Source: an uncultured Prevotella sp. (GTDB lineage: Bacteria > Bacteroidota > Bacteroidia > Bacteroidales > Bacteroidaceae). Taken from it: DNA of 39,994 nucleotides. This document shows, piece after piece, positions 1 to 6,655 of this stretch. The position numbers and the translations under genes were made by a program. The stretch lies in NCBI GenBank assembly GCA_905236875.1, contig CAJOQT010000025.1:1-39994 (forward strand). The letters are read 5' to 3'. Under the pieces are notes generated by a model. The model was not told where the DNA came from, did no database searches, and saw nothing but the letters and a program-made list of their open reading frames with translations. How positions within the stretch are numbered: the stretch's first letter is position 1; the number at the start of each line of letters is the position of its first letter.

Positions 1-216
1 AACTTGTTTTGTGTCGCAAAACCTATACTCTTGTTCAACCAAAGCATAGCTTTTGGTGGACAAAACAAGTTGTTTTGTAACAGCGGAATCAAGGGTAACC
101 TCTGCAAAAGGTTGCGCTTTGCATAGCAAACTGCTGTTTAAGCAATTGGAAAAGCAAGTGTTTTGCCAAGGCCGTAAGTCATACAAGCAACATCCCCGCC
201 ATTCCGATTCGTTCAG
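1..216. repeat. Dispersed structured repeat, copy A (left end cut by window edge)
   Basis: Bases 1-173 match 39366-39538 in the same orientation and without indels; I count 19 mismatches, about 89% identity. Weaker similarity continues to about 216, where copy A has roughly 19 extra bases. The unit contains a 19-bp palindrome ACAAAACAAGTTGTTTTGT at 60-78, and the window edge cuts an earlier copy of it. Between them lies an inverted repeat around CCAAAGCATAGCTTTTGG. Several hairpins in one short unit suggest a REP/BIME-like extragenic element. No transposase or target-site duplication is visible. I infer it is a genome-wide repeat; only two copies are seen here. Confidence 0.75.
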
Positions 217-279
217 AGTGACGGGGGTGCTGTTAGTATTTTCCATCATCTGCTTGCACAGGACATACAGATACTGCAT
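1..279 (-). pseudogene. Unrecognised reading frame running off the left edge
   Basis: On the minus strand one frame is free of stops from 327 to base 1 (109 codons), with the first Met codon at 277-279. The part before the repeat reads like protein (…QYLYVLCKQMMENTNS…, then …LNESEWRGCCLYDLRP). The rest is the translated repeat. In copy B the equivalent of the ESEW stretch is interrupted by a stop. I do not recognise a family. It could be the tail of a gene overwritten by the repeat, or a chance open frame. Nothing else is visible between 217 and 343, and no terminator is seen downstream of the LolA-like gene. Confidence 0.25.
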
Positions 280-343
280 GACATTCCGCTGCCAGCCTTC
301 AGACTCTTCGGGGTGTGTAGTTTGAGTTCATGTTACGAGTTTT

Positions 344-991
344 TTATTTCCTCACCACGACGGCGTTCTTATACCGGTTCATGTCGAGGCGGAAGCAGTT
401 GTCGTTACAGCCTACGGTGACCTTCGTGATGGTCAGGGTCACCTTGGCCGGACCTACTGAAGTTGAGATCTCGCGCAGGTAATAGGAGTCCTTGGCTATT
501 TTCAGCGTCATTTTCTTCGGCAGATCGGGATCAATACGGTCCGACAGCTCAATGACGTAGAATAGGCCCTTTTCCTGCATCTTTGCCTTTTTATACGACT
601 TAGCATAATCAATATCCATGCCGTACTCGTTCTTCCTGGCAACAGAGGTCTTGGTAATAATCAGCGAGTCCCTCTCCTTTTTGGACATGGCAGCCGTGAA
701 TTCCCATTCCTGCTGGCCGTCGAACCCGGACTCCTCTCTCATCTCCTGCCCCATGGCTCTCACGTTCATGACACAGAAGCTCTTGTCGCCCTTCATGTAC
801 CACTTCATGGTGCCATTTCCTGAGAATATCACCATCTTCATCTTCAGGGTGATGTCCATCACCAGTCCCGAGGGGTTATCCATCTTCTCGCCGCACTTAT
901 CCAGCACCAGCTTTACGTCGGCGGGGATTTGTGCCCGGACGCTCACCGCAGCCATCATGGCGACGAAGGCCATTAATATAATCTTCTTCAT
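344..991 (-). CDS. LolA-like periplasmic lipoprotein-carrier family protein
   Basis: This 215-residue protein has a signal peptide (MKK, hydrophobic core, cleavage near VRA-Q at 20-21). The mature part has the alternating beta pattern of the LolA fold: an N-terminal helix with 'LDKCGEKM', strands around 'TMKWYMKGDKSF' and 'DGQQEWEF', and a closing 'FRLDMNRYKNAVVVRK' strand. LolA proteins carry lipoproteins across the periplasm. Members in small Bacteroidetes operons are often of unknown cargo, and I cannot claim it is the housekeeping LolA. It is the last gene of a four-gene envelope operon, 11 bp after the small lipoprotein. Its signal peptide closely resembles that of the barrel at 1298-1876. 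Confidence 0.7.
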   Translation of the reverse strand: MKKIILMAFVAMMAAVSVRAQIPADVKLVLDKCGEKMDNPSGLVMDITLKMKMVIFSGNGTMKWYMKGDKSFCVMNVRAMGQEMREESGFDGQQEWEFTAAMSKKERDSLIITKTSVARKNEYGMDIDYAKSYKKAKMQEKGLFYVIELSDRIDPDLPKKMTLKIAKDSYYLREISTSVGPAKVTLTITKVTVGCNDNCFRLDMNRYKNAVVVRK

Positions 992-1002
992 GTCTTTACA
1001 AA

Positions 1003-1295
1003 TTACTTGTTAACCAGTGCTGTCAGTTCGGCGAACAATTCCGGGTTGGAAGCGACGTTGGTGACGAGGTTGGCCAGTTCGGCAATCGTATTCGCGATAT
1101 CCTGGTCGTTCTTGTATTCCTCGTCCTGATACATGAGCATGGCGGTGGTGACCACGTGTCGGACAACGGTGCCACCACAGCCACCGTCACTTGATGAGTG
1201 TCTGGCGTTGGTTGCAGACTTTGTCCTGCGTCTTCCTTCGTACAGGAAACAAACACTCCCAGACAACACAAGAGGACGATAACTGCCCTATTCAT
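1003..1295 (-). pseudogene. Small lipoprotein gene, frameshifted
   Basis: From the ATG at 1293-1295 the frame encodes a lipoprotein signal (VFVSC, Cys 18) and a short linker ending near 'PTPDTHQ'. That frame then turns into Pro/Arg/Thr-rich nonsense and stops at 1023. A second frame, entered near 1190, continues with plausible helices ('YQDEEYKNDQDIANTIAEL', 'ASNPELFAELTALVNK') and stops at 1003. I read this as one lipoprotein gene of about 97 codons with a single frameshift around 1185-1195. A sequencing or assembly error is as likely as real decay. It sits 2 bp after the barrel gene and 11 bp before the LolA-like gene, so the operon layout argues for a once-functional gene. No family recognised. 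Confidence 0.6.
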
Positions 1296-1297
1296 GT

Positions 1298-1876
1298 TTA
1301 AAACTTATAGCGCAAACCGGCACAAAGTTCACCCTTCTCACCAAGGCCTGCCTCTACAAATCCACGGAAGGTTTCACTACCGAACTCTGCACCTAATGCT
1401 GTAATCTGGAACATAAACGTTGCCACCGTCTCGTCTTTGGCCTTCGGATCAGCAGACTTGGCGTTGTCGTTGGCTGACACCGACACGAACATAACTCCGG
1501 CAGAAAGACCGGAATACATACCGAAGTTTTTCTTGCGCAGCCAGTTGAACTTCGCCGACGGCATGACGGTGATAAAGGTTTCAGTCAGATCATCCTTATG
1601 GGTTTTCTCGTCCTCTGCCTTACAACCGGCGTATGCTGCCACAGCACCTACACCTACAACGGGCGAGACATGGTAATAATACTCCACACCGACGGGACCC
1701 CAGAACGAACTCTGGTCGCCTGCGGCGGCTGAAATAGAACTCGTGATGGCTGAAAAGATGTTTGAGGCTGATCCTATACCATAGAACGCACCCACTTCAT
1801 GCTTTAACTCGTCCTGCGCGTTAACACTCACTGTAGCCATCATGGCGGCTACTACCATTAATAAAATCTTTTTCAT
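1298..1876 (-). CDS. Small outer-membrane beta-barrel protein
   Basis: This 192-residue protein starts with a clear signal peptide (cleavage near VNA-Q, residues 20-21). The mature sequence has the amphipathic alternation of an eight-strand-type barrel: 'VGAFYGIGSASNIF', 'VGVEYYYHVSPVVGVGAVAAY', 'MPSAKFNWLRKKNFGMYSGLSAGVMF', 'CAGLRYKF'. It ends in Phe, as expected for a BAM substrate. The middle 'KFNW…GMYSGLSAGV' pattern resembles many Bacteroidetes porin-family barrels of unknown function. It follows the 67-aa gene by 87 bp and precedes the lipoprotein by 2 bp. Ligand or function unknown. Confidence 0.75.
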   Translation of the reverse strand: MKKILLMVVAAMMATVSVNAQDELKHEVGAFYGIGSASNIFSAITSSISAAAGDQSSFWGPVGVEYYYHVSPVVGVGAVAAYAGCKAEDEKTHKDDLTETFITVMPSAKFNWLRKKNFGMYSGLSAGVMFVSVSANDNAKSADPKAKDETVATFMFQITALGAEFGSETFRGFVEAGLGEKGELCAGLRYKF

Positions 1877-1963
1877 TGTTACTATAATTTGATTATACTT
1901 TTTATTTTAAATGCAAGAACTTAGACCTATTATTATCAGGCTGCATATCAGAATGAAACATTT

Positions 1964-2167
1964 TTATAGCATGGCTGACCGCTTGACACCGTTCTGCACG
2001 GCCTTATCAATCAGGCTCTGGTTGCGACGAATCTCACGGACGATGACGTCGTTCTTTTCCTTCAGCTCATCGTTCTTGTGGAACAGGCGCAACATCAGCA
2101 GGCCCACCACGATAGTCATAACCACTAAGGCTACTGCCATCAGAATCATCAATGTTGTTGTTTCCAT
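1964..2167 (-). CDS. 67-aa single-pass membrane protein with cytoplasmic coiled coil
   Basis: Residues 5-28 form one hydrophobic helix (MILMAVALVVMTIVVGLLML). A charged heptad-like stretch follows (HKNDELKEKNDVIVREIRRNQSLIDKAV), then a basic end. This is a small bitopic protein with a coiled-coil arm. It is the first gene after the strong promoter at 2234-2264, which supports it being real despite its size. No homologue is recognised. By analogy it could scaffold or sense membrane state, but that is inference. Its start is preceded by the A-rich leader motif GTCAAATAGTAAAAT (complement of 2174-2188), also found before nadC. Confidence 0.65.
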   Translation of the reverse strand: METTTLMILMAVALVVMTIVVGLLMLRLFHKNDELKEKNDVIVREIRRNQSLIDKAVQNGVKRSAML

Positions 2168-2173
2168 TACTGT

Positions 2174-2188
2174 ATTTTACTATTTGAC
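2174..2188 (-). promoter_or_regulatory. Leader motif GTCAAATAGTAAAAT
   Basis: This exact 15-mer lies 6 bp upstream of the 67-aa gene start and recurs at 15986-16000, 15 bp upstream of nadC. A degenerate, expanded version precedes the LTA-synthase-like gene at 36215-36256. It is A/U-rich with no Shine-Dalgarno sequence, so it may act as an unstructured ribosome-landing leader. It may equally be a dispersed simple sequence. Confidence 0.4.
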
Positions 2189-2233
2189 TTTTTAACAATT
2201 TTACTCTATTAGACAATCTTTCAATTACGGCCG

Positions 2234-2264
2234 CAAAGGTACACCAAAAAGTCCGTACCCACAA
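2234..2264 (-). promoter_or_regulatory. Bacteroidetes-type promoter of the envelope operon
   Basis: On the minus strand a perfect -7 box TACCTTTG (complement of 2234-2241) follows a -33 TTGT (complement of 2261-2264) with a 19-bp spacer. The predicted start near 2228 gives a leader of about 60 nt ahead of the 67-aa gene. Confidence 0.75.
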
Positions 2265-2444
2265 GGGAACGGACAAATAGTCGGATGGTTTCAGACAAAT
2301 AATCGGATGAAAGGTACGAATAAGCGAGCAAAATGCCAAATTATATTTGAGCACTTTCGAGCAGGAGTACCTTCGACCAAAGGTCAAAAGAAGGAATGTT
2401 GGACGGTTTCGACAAATAGTCGGACGACACGACAAAGTGTCGGC
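2251..2444. promoter_or_regulatory. Operator-like cluster upstream of the envelope operon
   Basis: A near-perfect inverted repeat at 2251-2274 (GTCCGTACCC, 4-nt loop, GGGAACGGAC; one mismatch) has the -33 TTGT exactly as its loop. Four related sites follow upstream: 2271-2285 (GGACAAATAGTCGGA), 2293-2307 (AGACAAATAATCGGA), 2410-2424 (CGACAAATAGTCGGA) and 2430-2444 (CGACAAAGTGTCGGC). They are paired with 20-22 bp spacing, two helical turns, which fits a dimeric regulator. The core is the dyad CGAC-N5-GTCG. A 17-bp perfect palindrome CGGCTGTGACACAGCCG at 2441-2457 and a GACAGA/TCTGTC dyad near 2465-2484 could be part of it or form the regulator's 3' hairpins. The candidate ligand is the AraC-type regulator encoded next door. 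Confidence 0.6.
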
Positions 2445-2482
2445 TGTGACACAGCCGATCACGGGACAGACCTATATCTCTG

Positions 2483-4354
2483 TCATTTCGTCTGACGATA
2501 GGCGGTAGGTGTCATGCCGTACTTGGTGCGGAAATTACGGGTGAAGGTATCGGCACTGGTAAAGCCGCTGGCCTGGCTGACCAGTTCGACGGTAAGGTCT
2601 GGCTGGTCGTTCATCAGACGGACGGCATAGTCGAGACGCAGATCACGGACGTAAGCCGGCAGGGAATTCTTGCTTAGGCAAGCGTCTTCTATCGTCGCCG
2701 AGCGGCTATCGCTGCCCTGAGCGAAGGCTGCACCGATGCGGTCCTTCGAGAGGCCGGTATAGTCGATGAGGGCCTGACGCCCGAAGTCGGGCTGCAGGAA
2801 TAGTTGCTCGTTTTCGATGAGGTCACGGAGACAAAGGAACAACTGCTCATCGGTAAGCATAGTAAAGTCGGAGATACTGACAGCCTCACCAGTATCGGGT
2901 TTTGCCAGATTTGCAATTCGGCTGTCATAATCAGGGGATTTGGAATTCCCTTCTCCTTGCTGGTGAATTGCAAATTCGCCAGAACGAGGGCCTTGGGAAG
3001 AGGGGTTGGAAGTGAGACTTTTTCTGTACTCCACAGCCTCGGTAATCTGCTGTGCGAGGATGCGGTTTTTCTCCTTGGTGGTACGCCACTGACGGAAGAC
3101 ATAGACGGCAAAGGCCAGAACCAGCAATCCCAGGATGCCCGAGGCAATGCTGATGGCCGTAAAGAGACGCTTGCCGGCACGCTGTTCCACAATCTGGCGC
3201 TCCTTGCCCTGCACGTCGTAGAGCGTGGCCAGGTTGGCAGCATCGCTACGCTTCTGCATGACGAGGGCCGAGTCATACACTTCAGCAATCTTCATCGCCA
3301 CCTGCAGCGCCGAGTCCTTACGCCCAGCATAGTAGTTGGCGTAGAACTTGGTAAACATCTCGTCACCAATGATCTCAAGGTTGTAGTCAAAGCCATAACT
3401 GCCCAGATAATGATCGAGCTGCTGATAGACATCAGCAGCGTCGGCGTAGCGATGCGCCTGCATCAGGTAATGAGCGCCGAAGATATATCCTTGTGTCTCC
3501 TTTCCCCTGTCTGTCTGCGTATATTCAGCGTAATAGCGGTCGGCCTGATCCTGCTGTCCGCGAGCCTGACAGATCTTGGCACGGTCAAGAAGAATGTAGG
3601 CACGAAAGACCTCCATCTCCGTGGAATCGGCCTTGGGGTTTTGACGATAGATGGCAAGTAACGAATCTTCGCGGTTGACCCATTTCTCAGCCTCGTCGGG
3701 CTGCTGAATGCCGAAATAGGCGATGGCGGTGTTGTCTAAGGTCAGCATGGTGCCCGGCATCAGCGAACCCGTGGAGTCGTTCTCTATGAGGAGTCGGAGC
3801 CAGCGGTATGCTTCGTTGAAACTTTCGGCAGCCTCGGCATGGCGCTCCAGATTCATTTGTGCGTTGCCAAGGAAAAAGTAGAAACTCTTCAGCCCATTGG
3901 CGCGGTAGGGACTCTTCACCTGCTGCAGCTCCCCGATGAAGCGGAGGGCGGTAGAAATGGCCCCTTCGTGGTCGCTGAGCCCATCCTGCAACATAGCGAG
4001 GTTCACCCCACAATTGATGTAAAACCAAAAGTCTTCGGCAGGAGGATTGTTGTCAGCGGTGGCGCAACGAAGACACTCCAGGCTCTTCTCTGTCTGCCCC
4101 AGGAAGAAATAGGGTTCACACCGGTAGTTGTCAGCATGGATGGGAGAGAAATCTCCTGCATCGGCGAGACTGTCAATGACGGCGGGCACGCGATTGAAGT
4201 CTCCGGTTTTTCTGGCGGCGAAAACGAGGCTGTCGCTGTGGTTAATTACCTGACCGTCGGGAATATCGCTCAGGTTCTGACCGTCCTTTCCCGTGCAGCC
4301 AACCGTCAGAATGGCTGCCATGATTATATTAAATATGTATATCTTCTGTTTCAT
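2483..4354 (-). CDS. Membrane-anchored TPR / AraC-type transcriptional regulator
   Basis: This 623-residue regulator begins with a lipobox-like signal (LTVGC, Cys 20). Helical TPR-like repeats occupy about 45-395 ('AAESFNEAYRWL', 'QQDQADRYYAEYTQ', 'YADAADVYQQLDHYL'). One transmembrane helix follows at about 398-420, then a short coiled coil, and an AraC-type double HTH at about 500-620 ('TVELVSQASGFTSADTF', 'FRTKYGMTPTAYRQ'). The layout predicts a periplasmic sensor and cytoplasmic DNA-binding end, as in other Bacteroidetes TPR-HTH regulators. Residues 446-485 look like an in-frame insertion between the membrane helix and HTH (see 2909-2975). It is transcribed toward the envelope operon, whose upstream region is full of dyads, so that operon is the first candidate target. 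The signal sensed is unknown. Confidence 0.85.
   Translation of the reverse strand: MKQKIYIFNIIMAAILTVGCTGKDGQNLSDIPDGQVINHSDSLVFAARKTGDFNRVPAVIDSLADAGDFSPIHADNYRCEPYFFLGQTEKSLECLRCATADNNPPAEDFWFYINCGVNLAMLQDGLSDHEGAISTALRFIGELQQVKSPYRANGLKSFYFFLGNAQMNLERHAEAAESFNEAYRWLRLLIENDSTGSLMPGTMLTLDNTAIAYFGIQQPDEAEKWVNREDSLLAIYRQNPKADSTEMEVFRAYILLDRAKICQARGQQDQADRYYAEYTQTDRGKETQGYIFGAHYLMQAHRYADAADVYQQLDHYLGSYGFDYNLEIIGDEMFTKFYANYYAGRKDSALQVAMKIAEVYDSALVMQKRSDAANLATLYDVQGKERQIVEQRAGKRLFTAISIASGILGLLVLAFAVYVFRQWRTTKEKNRILAQQITEAVEYRKSLTSNPSSQGPRSGEFAIHQQGEGNSKSPDYDSRIANLAKPDTGEAVSISDFTMLTDEQLFLCLRDLIENEQLFLQPDFGRQALIDYTGLSKDRIGAAFAQGSDSRSATIEDACLSKNSLPAYVRDLRLDYAVRLMNDQPDLTVELVSQASGFTSADTFTRNFRTKYGMTPTAYRQTK
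2909..2975. repeat. Inverted repeat inside the AraC-regulator linker
   Basis: ATTTGCAATTC (2909-2919) and its perfect complement GAATTGCAAAT (2965-2975) are 45 bp apart within the coding sequence. The surrounding 2899-3019 encodes a Ser/Pro/Gly-rich linker without domain character (SLTSNPSSQGPRSGEF). It looks like a palindromic element tolerated in frame. Confidence 0.6.
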
Positions 4355-4375
4355 CTTTTACCAAGAACAACGCCA

Positions 4376-4383
4376 CAAAGGTA
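4376..4383 (-). promoter_or_regulatory. Candidate -7 box of the AraC-type regulator
   Basis: The complement reads TACCTTTG, a perfect Bacteroidetes -7 element 22 bp upstream of the ATG. A -33 TTTG at the usual 19-21 bp spacing is not visible (nearest at 4412-4415, 28 bp), so the promoter may need an activator. Confidence 0.5.
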
Positions 4384-4461
4384 CGGAATTTTGATGAAAT
4401 AAGTGATAAAACAAAGAAAACAATTCTGAAAAAAATACAACATGAAATAAACGGAGAAATG

Positions 4462-4493
4462 TTTGGTGGTTTGAATTATTCTTTGTACCTTTG
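4462..4493 (+). promoter_or_regulatory. Promoter of rho
   Basis: TTTG at 4462-4465, a 20-bp spacer and TACCTTTG at 4486-4493 give a full consensus. The start near 4499 would leave a leader of about 95 nt ahead of the preferred ATG at 4595. Confidence 0.75.
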
Positions 4494-4594
4494 CAGCCGT
4501 ATTTCAGAAAAACGTGTTTCCATCCGTGAAGCACTTTCTTTCCAAATCACATGCAAACATTATTGAATCAATAACCCCATTACTGTATATTGTT

Positions 4595-6595
4595 ATGTAC
4601 AAGAAGGAAGAATTAGAAGCTATGGAGATTCCCCAGCTCATGGAAATCGCCGCAGAATTAGGTGTTAAGGTTAAGCCGAAGGACGAATTACAGACCGTCA
4701 TCTATGCCATTCTCGACAAAGCCGCAGAGAATAGTGCAGCCAGTATTAGTGACGCTCCGAAGCGAAAACGTACACGTATAGCAAAGAAAGATACGAACCA
4801 CGTATATACTGTCAATGGTAACGAAGGAGAGAACCACGATGTCAAGAACGGACGTGCCACCACCAAACAGGAGAAGGCACCGTCGCTGTTTAGCGACGAA
4901 GTAATGGCTCCTGTCGCCCCGACAGTAGAGACTCCCGTAGAGAAACCAGCCGAGCAGCCTGCTGAAGAGCCGGCACCAGAGGTGAAGCCTGCACCCAAGA
5001 AACGTGGTCGTAAGTCGAAGGCAGAGAAGGAAGCTATGGAGGCTGCCGCACGTGCCGCAGCAGAAGCTGAAGCCGAGGCTGCCGCCGCAGCAGAAGCAGA
5101 CACTCATGAAAAAGCGGAAAGCGACAATGTAGAAGCCGCCGATCTGCCCCCTGTTCCAGAGGCAGCAGACAATATCCCGGAGGCAACAGGCGAAGAGGCT
5201 GACCGCAACCTGTTGGAACAGTTGCAGGAAAGAATGGCCCAGCGCCAGCAGATTGAGCCAGCCGGCTATAACGGTGAGGCTGCTGTTGACGGCATCTGGC
5301 CTGGTGATCCTGGCGACGGCACCGACTTCATCACAGTGGTAGATATACCCATTGAGGATCAGGGAGCTATGCCGACACTCGACATTTTCGACCGTCCTAT
5401 CGTACAACAACCACAACAGAACGAGGCACCTATCCGCAACAACACCAACGTACAACAGCAGGAGCAATATGACTTTGCAGACCTGATCACCGGCAACGGT
5501 GTATTGGAAATCCTGCAGGACGGCTATGGTTTCCTGCGCAGCAGCGACTACAACTACCTGTCGTCACCCGATGACATCTATGTCTCGCCGCAGCAAATCA
5601 AGAAATACGGTCTGAAAACTGGCGACGTAGTGGATTGCACGGTTCGTCCTCCTCACGACAACGAGAAGTATTTTGCGATGTCAAACGTCAACAGCATCAA
5701 CGGACGTGAGCCTGCCGAGGTACGCGACCGTGTCAGCTTCGAACATCTGACACCGCTCTTCCCCGACGTGAAATTCACGTTGTGCGGTGATCAGGCAACG
5801 ACTAATCCGAGCGTCCGCATCGTCGATCTGTTCTCACCGATCGGTAAGGGCCAGCGCGCACTCATCGTGGCACAACCCAAGACCGGTAAGACCATACTGA
5901 TGAAGGACATTGCCAATGCCATCGCTGCCAATCACCCCGAAGCCTACATCATGATGCTACTCATCGATGAACGTCCGGAAGAGGTTACCGATATGGCCCG
6001 CACCGTTAATGCAGAGGTGATTGCCTCGACCTTCGACGAGCCGGCTGACCGCCACGTGAAGATTGCAGGCATTGTACTCGAGAAGGCAAAGCGTATGGTG
6101 GAATGCGGACATGACGTAGTGATCTTCCTCGACTCCATCACCCGTCTGGCACGTGCCTACAACACGGTGGCTCCGGCCAGCGGTAAAGTGCTCACTGGTG
6201 GTGTAGATGCAAACGCCCTACAGAAACCCAAGCGTTTCTTCGGAGCTGCCCGAAACATTGAGGGGGGCGGTTCGCTGACGATCATTGCTACGGCACTTGT
6301 CGATACTGGCAGTAAGATGGACGAGGTCATCTTCGAAGAGTTCAAGGGTACCGGTAACTCGGAAATCCAACTCAACCGCCAGCTTTCGAATAAACGTATC
6401 TTCCCGGCTATCGACCTGGTACAGTCAAGTACTCGTCGCGACGATCTGCTACAGGATCAGACAACACTGAACCGCATGTGGATCTGCCGCAAGTTCATCG
6501 CCGAGATGACACCGATAGAAGCAATGGACACCGTTCGCGACCGTCTGGTACGTTCGCAGAACAACGAGGAGTTCCTATTGTCGATGAATGGATAG
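4595..6595 (+). CDS. rho: Transcription termination factor Rho
   Basis: Rho is the hexameric RNA-dependent ATPase that ends transcription. Residues 1-45 form the N-terminal helical (SAP/Rho_N) domain. About 70-290 is an Ala/Glu/Pro/Gln-rich insert with a basic patch (KKRGRKSK). From about 297 comes the cold-shock-like RNA-binding domain ('[16 protein letters not shown]'). The ATPase core has Walker A QPKTGKT (427-433), Walker B '[11 protein letters not shown]' and the '[20 protein letters not shown]' loop. The frame is open upstream to an ATG at 4514, which would add 27 residues. I prefer 4595 ([18 protein letters not shown]) because homology begins there; this gives 666 residues. The long disordered insert is common in Bacteroidetes Rho and absent from the ~420-residue E. 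coli protein. The TAG stop (6593-6595) is the first unit of a palindromic repeat tract. Confidence 0.95.
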   Translation: MYKKEELEAMEIPQLMEIAAELGVKVKPKDELQTVIYAILDKAAENSAASISDAPKRKRTRIAKKDTNHVYTVNGNEGENHDVKNGRATTKQEKAPSLFSDEVMAPVAPTVETPVEKPAEQPAEEPAPEVKPAPKKRGRKSKAEKEAMEAAARAAAEAEAEAAAAAEADTHEKAESDNVEAADLPPVPEAADNIPEATGEEADRNLLEQLQERMAQRQQIEPAGYNGEAAVDGIWPGDPGDGTDFITVVDIPIEDQGAMPTLDIFDRPIVQQPQQNEAPIRNNTNVQQQEQYDFADLITGNGVLEILQDGYGFLRSSDYNYLSSPDDIYVSPQQIKKYGLKTGDVVDCTVRPPHDNEKYFAMSNVNSINGREPAEVRDRVSFEHLTPLFPDVKFTLCGDQATTNPSVRIVDLFSPIGKGQRALIVAQPKTGKTILMKDIANAIAANHPEAYIMMLLIDERPEEVTDMARTVNAEVIASTFDEPADRHVKIAGIVLEKAKRMVECGHDVVIFLDSITRLARAYNTVAPASGKVLTGGVDANALQKPKRFFGAARNIEGGGSLTIIATALVDTGSKMDEVIFEEFKGTGNSEIQLNRQLSNKRIFPAIDLVQSSTRRDDLLQDQTTLNRMWICRKFIAEMTPIEAMDTVRDRLVRSQNNEEFLLSMNG

Positions 6596-6655
6596 GAGTC
6601 TAGGATATCCTAGGAAGTCCTAGGAGGTCCTAGGAAGTCCTAGGACTTCCTAGAA
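6593..6655. repeat. 10-bp palindromic tandem repeat between rho and tilS
   Basis: Units TAGGATATCC, TAGGAAGTCC, TAGGAGGTCC, TAGGAAGTCC, TAGGACTTCC run at exact 10-bp steps from 6601 to 6650, with partial units at both ends. CCTAGG recurs at every junction, and 6633-6650 is a perfect 18-bp palindrome. The tract fills the whole 54-bp gap between convergent genes and supplies the TAG stop codon of both. It could fold as a bidirectional barrier, but it lacks the U-tract of an intrinsic terminator. Confidence 0.85.

Noticed and set aside
53..325. Plus-strand frame starting TTG in the left repeat
   Set aside because: A similar frame exists in copy B, but it lacks a credible start and simply translates the palindromic repeat. 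Structure conservation explains it better.
2067..2462. 131-codon minus-strand frame across the intergenic region
   Set aside because: It overlaps the better-supported 67-aa gene, the promoter and the dyads in another frame. Its composition is Cys/Arg/Pro-rich without domain character.
4688..5467. Long minus-strand frame opposite rho
   Set aside because: It is a mirror of the Ala/Glu/Pro-rich rho insert. It gives a Cys/Leu/Phe-rich translation typical of an antisense shadow.
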